In this document: positions 54,918-64,000 of the stretch, in pieces
Numbering within the stretch: position 1 is the first letter of the stretch
Layout of the letters: each line of letters starts with the position of its first letter
Assembly: GCF_030418305.1 (NCBI RefSeq)
Contig: NZ_JAUHPX010000010.1
Span: 49,110-113,109 of the forward strand
Source of the DNA: Demequina lignilytica
GTDB lineage: Bacteria > Actinomycetota > Actinomycetes > Actinomycetales > Demequinaceae
Length of the DNA stretch: 64,000 nucleotides
Direction: 5' to 3'
Translations under genes and position numbers: made by a program
The notes under the pieces: model-generated
Told to the model about the DNA's origin: nothing
The model's database searches: none
What the model saw: only the letters and a program-made list of their open reading frames with translations

Positions 54918-55796
54918 ATGTCCGAGACCCCGCTGCCGCTCCGCGGCGCCGTCGATCTTGCCGCGCTCGCGGCCCAGTCCAAGCGCGAGGAGAGCGGCCT
55001 GGCCACCGTGGACGAGGCCGGTCTGCAGGCGCTGGCCGAGCAGTCGCTCCAGGCGCCGGTGATCATCGCGTTCGTCTCGAGCCGGGTGCCGGCCAGCGAC
55101 CAGGTCGCGACCCAGCTGGACCGGCTCGCCAGGAGCCAGGGCGGGATCTCCGTCGCGGCGTGCGACGTGGACGCCGAGCCGGCGATCGCCCAGGCCTTCC
55201 AGATCAGCACCGTGCCCGCGGCGGTCGCGCTGATCGGCGCGCGGCCCGCCCCGCTGTTCCAGGGCGCGGCGACCGCCGAGCAGCTCGAGCAGCTGGTCGG
55301 CCAGGTCGCGCAGGTGGCGCAGCAGGCCGGTCTCGGGGGAGGGGCCGCCGCGGAGCAGCCCGCGGCGCCCGAGGAGCCGCCGCTCCCGCCGCTCATCCAG
55401 GAGGCGTACGACGCGGTCGAGCGGGGCGACCTCGCCGCCGCGGAGGCCGCCTTCGACAAGGCGCTCACCGAGAACCCGAAGGACGAGGAGGCGCGCGCCG
55501 GTCGCGCCCAGGTCCGTCTGATGGCCCGGTCGCGGACCGCGGACCTCGGCGCGGTGCGCGCCGCGGCGGCCGCGGCGCCGGACGACGTCGACGCGCAGCT
55601 GGCGGTCGCCGACATGGACGTGCTCGGCGGGCAGGTCGAGGACGCCTTCGTGCGCCTGATCGACGTGGTGAGGGTCACGGCCGGCGACGACCGCGACCGG
55701 GTCCGCGCGCGCCTGCTCGAGCTCTTCGACGTGGTCGGGGGCCAGGACCCGCGCGTGCTGCGCGCGCGCCAGACGCTCGCCTCCGCCCTGTACTGA
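54918..55796 (+). CDS. YbbN/CnoX-like thioredoxin-TPR protein without redox cysteines
   Basis: 292 residues. The thioredoxin fold (PVIIAFVSSRVPASDQVATQLDRLARSQGGISVAACDVDAEPAIAQAFQISTVPAAVAL) has SSRVPAS where WCxxC would be, so no disulfide chemistry. TPR-type helices follow (AYDAVERGDLAAAEAAFDKALTENPKDEEARAGRAQVRL). Cytosolic co-chaperone in the YbbN family. Starts 8 bp after the lipoprotein; AGGAG upstream. Confidence 0.9.
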   Translation: MSETPLPLRGAVDLAALAAQSKREESGLATVDEAGLQALAEQSLQAPVIIAFVSSRVPASDQVATQLDRLARSQGGISVAACDVDAEPAIAQAFQISTVPAAVALIGARPAPLFQGAATAEQLEQLVGQVAQVAQQAGLGGGAAAEQPAAPEEPPLPPLIQEAYDAVERGDLAAAEAAFDKALTENPKDEEARAGRAQVRLMARSRTADLGAVRAAAAAAPDDVDAQLAVADMDVLGGQVEDAFVRLIDVVRVTAGDDRDRVRARLLELFDVVGGQDPRVLRARQTLASALY

Positions 55797-55805
55797 GGCA
55801 CGCCC

Positions 55806-55906
55806 CCGGACAGCCCGCACGGAACGCGGGACGACACGCCGGTCGGCACCGCGCATCGCCCCCGCCCTCGCGGCGTGTCGCCGCGAGATCCGTGCGCAGC
55901 GTCCGG
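55806..55906. repeat. Intergenic imperfect palindrome, element B
   Basis: Arms CCGGAC/GTCCGG (55806-55811, 55901-55906), CGCACGGA/TCCGTGCG (55816-55823, 55889-55896) and CGACACGCCG/CGGCGTGTCG form a ~100-bp interrupted hairpin between convergent genes. It shares the CGCACGGA ends and CGACACGCCG core with element A (45696-45798). It probably acts as a bidirectional terminator. Confidence 0.7.
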
Positions 55907-55925
55907 TGCCGTGACCGGCGGGGGG

Positions 55926-58091
<2,166 letters not shown>

Positions 58092-58146
58092 CGGGTCACC
58101 GCCTGCTGGTCGTGGGTGGAGGGGGAGGGGAGGGACGATGCGCTCA

Positions 58147-60143
<1,997 letters not shown>

Positions 60144-60144
<1 letters not shown>

Positions 60145-60156
60145 GGTCCGAACCTA
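60144..60156 (-). promoter_or_regulatory. Leaderless-type promoter of glgE
   Basis: On the minus strand, TAGGTT (60156-60151) is followed by 6 nt and the ATG. No SD is present. Confidence 0.55.
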
Positions 60157-60523
60157 CTCGTAAACATGCGCGGGTGGGTACCCGCCCCGCACCCGCGGGA
60201 CGGCGCGGTCGCACGGGTCGCGACGATGCGCCGCACGGGCCCGTCGGCGTCGCGCGGTCCGGCCGACGGGGGCGGGCGAGGTCGCGTGGTGGACCGGCGT
60301 CCACGGGGGAATTCAGGAGGCCCGCGCTGTGTGCGGTCACAGATTGATAACGCTCGGATACGAATCGGTCACGAGCGGATCTCCGGTTTGCCTGCGGCTC
60401 GCGTCCTGTGTGAGACTGTGAACGGTCCCAGTGAAGTGGTGGGGGCGTGCGCAGCGCCTCCCGACGCGTGGGCTCGACGGCGAGACCGCGGACGCGGCTC
60501 GGATGCGAGCCCGAAGGAGCAGC
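60145..60523. other. 379-bp divergent control region between glgE and the second GH42 gene
   Basis: Apart from the glgE promoter it holds one GACGATGCG copy (60222-60230) and an AT-richer stretch at 60340-60375 (AGATTGATAACGCTCGGATA), a plausible promoter region. A CG-centred near-palindrome ACTGTGAACGGTCCCAGT (60415-60432) could be a LacI-type operator. No additional coding frame with an RBS is visible. Confidence 0.5.
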
Positions 60524-62554
60524 ATGACGGCAGCAGCGGGGTGGCCCCGTATCGACGGTCTCGTCTACGGCGGCGACTACAACCCCGAGCAGTGGCCCCG
60601 CGAGACGTGGGACGAGGACATGGCGCTGATGCGCGAGGCCGGGGTGACCCTGGTCTCGGTCGGGATCTTCTCCTGGGCGATGCTCGAGACCAGCGAGGGC
60701 GAGTTCGACTTCGGCTGGATGGACGACCTGCTCGACCTGCTGCACGCGAACGGCATCGCCGCGGACCTGGGCACGCCGAGCGTCTCCCCGCCCGCATGGT
60801 TCTTCCATCGCTACCCGCAGGCCCGCGTCGTCGACAAGGACGGCACCGTGATGGGCTTCGGGTCACGCGGGATGGCCTCGCACGCCTCGCCCGAGTACCG
60901 GGAGGCGATCGTGCGCGTCGCGACCGCGCTGGCCGAGCGCTACGCGGATCACCCGGCGGTGGTGATGTGGCACGTCCATAACGAGTACGGCGTGCCGGTC
61001 GCCGAGGACTTCTCTCCCCGCGCGGTCGCCTCGTGGCAGGCGTGGCTGCAGCGGCGCTACGGGGCGCTCGACGCGCTGAACGCGGCCTGGGGCACCGCGT
61101 TCTGGGGCCAGCGCTACGCGGAGTGGGAGCACGTCGTGGCGCCCGCCGCGACGCCGTCGATCGCGAACCCCGCGATGAAGCTCGACTGGGCGCGCTTCAC
61201 CGACGACCAGCTGCGCGAGTGCTTCCGCCTCGAGCGCGACGCGATCCGCGCGCACGCCTCGCAGCCGGTCACCACCAACTTCATGGCGCACCAGTCGTGG
61301 AACACGGATCTCTGGAAGTGGGCGCAGGAGGTCGACGTGGTCGCCGACGACCACTACCTGTGGTCGCCCGACCCGGACGCCCACGTCGGGCTCGCGCTGT
61401 CTGCAGACCTGACCCGCTCGGTCGCGGGCGGGAAGCCGTGGATGCTCATGGAGCACTCGACCTCGGCCGTGAACTGGCAGGGGCGGAACACCGCGAAGCG
61501 GCCCGGCGAGATGCGCCGGAACGCGCTCACGCACCTCGGTCGCGGCGCCGACGCGATCATGTTCTTCCAGTGGCGCGCGTCCCGGTCGGGCGCGGAGAAG
61601 TTCCACTCGGCGATGCTGCCCCACGCGGGTCCGCGGTCGCGGGTGTTCCGCGAGGTGGTCGAGCTCGGCGGCCACCTGAAGGACCTCGCCGAGGTGCAGG
61701 GCTCCGAGACCGTCGCGGACGTCGCGATGCTCTACGACTGGGAGTCCCTGTGGGCGCAGGACCTGGAGTGGCGCCCGTCGGACGACGTCCAGTTCCGTGA
61801 GCGCATGCGCGCGTTCTACGAGCGCCTGTGGCGCGACAACGTCACCGTCGACTTCGCCCACCCCGAGCACGACCTGTCGCGCTACCGCATGGTGGTGGCG
61901 CCGGCCTCCTACCTGCTGACCGAGGCCGCGGCGGCGAACCTGACCCGCTACGTGGAGTCGGGCGGGACGCTGGTGGTCAACTTCTTCTCCGGCATCGTGG
62001 ACGAGCACGATGCGGTCCACGCGGGCGGGTTCCTCGCTCCGCTGCGGGACGCGCTGGGAGTGACGGTCGAGGAGTTCCTCCCGCTGCGCGAGGGCGAGAC
62101 GGCCACCGTGGCGTGGGGCGACGACGGTCCCGTCGTGGGGTCCGATGTGTGGCAGGAGGACGTCCAGGTGCACGGCGCGGAGGTGCTCGCCACCAATGCG
62201 AGCGGGCCGGGCGCCGGGATGCCCGCGGTGACGCGCCACGCGCACGGCTCCGGGGCCGGCTGGTACGTGGCCACGCGGCTCGGTGTCGACGCGCTCGGCA
62301 CGGTCTTCAGCGGCGCGTACCGGGACGCCGGCATCGTGCTCGACGGCGCACCCGAGACGCTCGAGGTGGTCACGCGGCGCGGACCGGACGCGGACTTCGT
62401 GGTCGCCGCGAACCACGGCGACGAGGAGGCGCGGCTGCCGGTGGCGGGTGTCGACCTGCTCACGGGGGACGGATCGGACGACGGGTTCACGGTTCCGGGG
62501 GGCGGCGTCGCCGTCGTCCGGGTCGCGCGCGCGTCCGAGGGAACGGGGGCCTGA
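60524..62554 (+). CDS. Beta-galactosidase, glycoside hydrolase family 42 (second copy)
   Basis: 676 residues from ATG with GAAGGAG at 60512-60518. LVYGGDYNPEQWPRETW, acid/base Glu154 in HVHNEYGV, nucleophile Glu310 in LMEHSTSAVNW, then MFFQWRASRSGAEKFHSAMLPHAG and a C-terminal beta domain. No signal peptide. It shares architecture with the gene at 27295, and the two catalytic Glu residues are equally spaced (156 residues). It precedes a sugar-binding lipoprotein, so it probably degrades beta-galactosides imported by that system. Confidence 0.94.
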   Translation: MTAAAGWPRIDGLVYGGDYNPEQWPRETWDEDMALMREAGVTLVSVGIFSWAMLETSEGEFDFGWMDDLLDLLHANGIAADLGTPSVSPPAWFFHRYPQARVVDKDGTVMGFGSRGMASHASPEYREAIVRVATALAERYADHPAVVMWHVHNEYGVPVAEDFSPRAVASWQAWLQRRYGALDALNAAWGTAFWGQRYAEWEHVVAPAATPSIANPAMKLDWARFTDDQLRECFRLERDAIRAHASQPVTTNFMAHQSWNTDLWKWAQEVDVVADDHYLWSPDPDAHVGLALSADLTRSVAGGKPWMLMEHSTSAVNWQGRNTAKRPGEMRRNALTHLGRGADAIMFFQWRASRSGAEKFHSAMLPHAGPRSRVFREVVELGGHLKDLAEVQGSETVADVAMLYDWESLWAQDLEWRPSDDVQFRERMRAFYERLWRDNVTVDFAHPEHDLSRYRMVVAPASYLLTEAAAANLTRYVESGGTLVVNFFSGIVDEHDAVHAGGFLAPLRDALGVTVEEFLPLREGETATVAWGDDGPVVGSDVWQEDVQVHGAEVLATNASGPGAGMPAVTRHAHGSGAGWYVATRLGVDALGTVFSGAYRDAGIVLDGAPETLEVVTRRGPDADFVVAANHGDEEARLPVAGVDLLTGDGSDDGFTVPGGGVAVVRVARASEGTGA

Positions 62555-62611
62555 GGACAAAGGTTTCCAAATCGTGATCCGCAGATGTCGCGTTTGTGAC
62601 CTCGACGGCTC

Positions 62612-62627
62612 TGCAAGCGCTTACACT
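62612..62627 (+). promoter_or_regulatory. LacI-type operator overlapping a -10 box, upstream of the second binding protein
   Basis: TGCAAGCGCTTACA (62612-62625) is a CG-centred near-palindrome with 6 of 7 matching half-site positions. TACACT (62622-62627) overlaps its right arm and is the likely -10. The core AAGCGCTT differs from the rhamnose operators, so a different LacI-family regulator is expected. Confidence 0.7.
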
Positions 62628-62732
62628 AGGCTGCACGGGGTCGCTGACAACCCCACCCACGCACCACCCAGTCGCAAAGACGCGAACTCGCCAGAGGCGC
62701 GCGATGTGGCCCTCTCTCTGGAAGGAAGATCC

Positions 62733-63980
62733 ATGCGTAAGAAGATCGGAATGGCGGCCGCGATGGCCACCACCGTTGCCCTGCTCGCCGCCTGCTCGTC
62801 GGGCGGCTCCACCGAGGAGACGTCGTCGCCGGCGGCCTCCGAGACCACCCCCGCCATGTCCGGTGGCGAGCTCACCATCTGGGTCGACGAGAACCGCGAG
62901 CCCGCGGTCGCCGCCGCCGCGGAGACCTTCGAGGCCGAGACCGGCGCGACCGTCACCCTGATCCAGAAGAACTTCGAGGACATCCGCGCGGACTTCCTCG
63001 CCCAGGTCCCCACCGGTGAGGGCCCGGACATCACCATCGGCGCGCACGACTGGCTGGGCGCGCTCGTCGAGGGCGGCGTGGTGAACACGGTCGACCTCGG
63101 CGCCAACGCCTCGAGCTTCGCCCAGGTGGGCCTCGACGCCATGAGCTACGACGGCCAGCAGTACGGCATGCCGTACGCCCTCGAGGCCATCGCGCTGGTC
63201 CAGAACGTCGACCTGGTCGGCGAGGAGGCTCCGGCCACGTGGGACGAGATGATCCAGAACGGCATCGACTCCGGCGCGGAGCGCCCCTTCTGCATCACCA
63301 CCAACGGTGAGGTGGGCGACGGCTACAACATGTACCCGTTCCAGACCTCGTTCGGCGCCCCGGTGTTCGTCCAGGAGGGTGGCTCGTACACCTCCGAGGT
63401 CGGCATGGGCGGCGACGCCGGCACGGCCTTCGCGACCTGGCTCTCGGAGAACGGCGAGGCGGGCGAGGGCTACCTCTCGACCACCATCGACTACGCCATC
63501 AACAACGAGCTGTTCAACTCGGGCAAGTGCGCGTACACGATCCAGGGCCCGTGGGCGCTCGGTGACTTCACCGACGTGAACTTCGTGGTCAACCCCGCGC
63601 CGTCGGCCGGTGGCGAGACCGCCGCTCCGTTCGTGGGCGTCCAGGGCTTCTACGTCTCCTCGCAGTCGGCGAACGCCCTCCTGGCGAACGAGTTCCTGAC
63701 CAACTACGTCGCCACCACCGAGGCGATGCAGGCGCTCTACGACGCCGACCCGCGTCTCCCCGCCTTCGAGGGCGTGGACACCGCCTCGGCTCCCTACCCG
63801 GACGCGATCGCGGGCTTCCAGGCCTCGGCCGAGAACGGCGTCCCGATGCCGAACATCCCCGAGATGGGCCAGGTGTGGGACTTCTGGAACGCCGCCGAGT
63901 CGGCGATCATCAAGGGCGCTGACCCGGAGGCGACCTGGACCAAGATGGTCGACGACCTGACCGCGGCCCTCGCGGGCTGA
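62733..63980 (+). CDS. Sugar ABC transporter substrate-binding lipoprotein (maltose-binding type)
   Basis: 415 residues. Lipobox LLAAC (Cys21), Ser/Thr-rich linker, then a MalE-like fold (GGELTIWVDENREPAVAAAAETFEAETGATVTLIQKNFEDIRADFLAQVPTGEGPDI cut short by the window's conventions: key residues WVDENRE and GPDITIGAHDWLG). GGAAGGA precedes the ATG. Permease genes presumably follow beyond the right edge. With the preceding GH42 enzyme, a galacto-oligosaccharide ligand is likely but not proven. Confidence 0.92.
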   Translation: MRKKIGMAAAMATTVALLAACSSGGSTEETSSPAASETTPAMSGGELTIWVDENREPAVAAAAETFEAETGATVTLIQKNFEDIRADFLAQVPTGEGPDITIGAHDWLGALVEGGVVNTVDLGANASSFAQVGLDAMSYDGQQYGMPYALEAIALVQNVDLVGEEAPATWDEMIQNGIDSGAERPFCITTNGEVGDGYNMYPFQTSFGAPVFVQEGGSYTSEVGMGGDAGTAFATWLSENGEAGEGYLSTTIDYAINNELFNSGKCAYTIQGPWALGDFTDVNFVVNPAPSAGGETAAPFVGVQGFYVSSQSANALLANEFLTNYVATTEAMQALYDADPRLPAFEGVDTASAPYPDAIAGFQASAENGVPMPNIPEMGQVWDFWNAAESAIIKGADPEATWTKMVDDLTAALAG

Positions 63981-64000
63981 CACTCCATCGCCGTGGGGGG

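Overview
The window is chromosomal DNA of a high-GC Gram-positive bacterium (Actinomycetota). The order argS-lysA-hom-thrC-thrB ... rho-rpmE-prfA-prmC-tsaC-wecA-atpIBEFHAGDC-nucS, the EndoMS/NucS mismatch endonuclease, GlgE, leaderless promoters and strong G/C bias at third codon positions point to the order Micrococcales. A Cellulomonas/Demequina-like genus is my inference, not something the sequence proves.

Layout. (1) 1-9946: an L-rhamnose/rhamnoside utilisation locus. A LacI-family regulator sits between rhaI with a bifunctional rhamnulose-1-phosphate aldolase/lactaldehyde dehydrogenase (minus strand, cut by the left edge) and a sugar ABC importer with a cytoplasmic GH78 alpha-L-rhamnosidase (plus strand). 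Matching operators (TTGAAWCG-centred) lie at both promoters. (2) 9959-11091: a small lipoprotein and an MBL-fold hydrolase gene broken by one in-frame TGA. (3) 11101-19069: argS, lysA, a divergent NmrA-type oxidoreductase/HxlR regulator pair, a 41-residue acidic ORF, and hom-thrC-thrB. (4) 19070-31047: an accessory interval inside the housekeeping block. It holds an AbiEi/DUF559-like gene flanked by C-rich tracts, a TRIC-type channel, a FUSC-like membrane protein, a GNAT enzyme, a TetR regulator with a heterodimeric ABC exporter, a GH42 beta-galactosidase, a DUF389 membrane protein, a SHOCT protein and a DUF6325-like protein. (5) 31347-45644: rho to nucS, including the complete F1Fo ATP synthase operon. 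(6) 45645-49245: GH1 beta-glucosidase, a zinc-ribbon-like small protein and two alpha/beta hydrolases. (7) 49418-55796: a 1005-residue DivIVA/Scy-like coiled-coil scaffold with a coupled 138-residue gene, then an envelope protein, a lipoprotein and a YbbN/CnoX-like thioredoxin-TPR protein. (8) 55926-64000: glgB and glgE, a second GH42 enzyme and a second sugar-binding lipoprotein.

How the genes fit together. Three blocks (1, 6 and 8, plus the GH42 gene in 4) handle plant-type oligosaccharides: a binding protein and ABC permeases bring in a glycoside, a cytoplasmic hydrolase without signal peptide (GH78, GH42, GH1) cuts it, and LacI-type operators sit at the promoters. The GlgE/GlgB pair builds alpha-glucan from maltose-1-phosphate.

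Signals beyond genes: the 9-mer GACGATGCG (either strand) occurs about 27 times by hand count and in most intergenic gaps of the window. Many genes have a TANNNT box 6-7 nt before the start codon and no Shine-Dalgarno (SD) sequence. Two long intergenic palindromes share a core. Two C-rich tracts look like Rho-dependent terminators. I found no rRNA, tRNA, CRISPR array, insertion sequence or prophage. No single locus is convincingly a new defence or biosynthetic system. The best candidates for novelty are the repeated 9-mer, the palindrome family and the hendecad scaffold with its partner.
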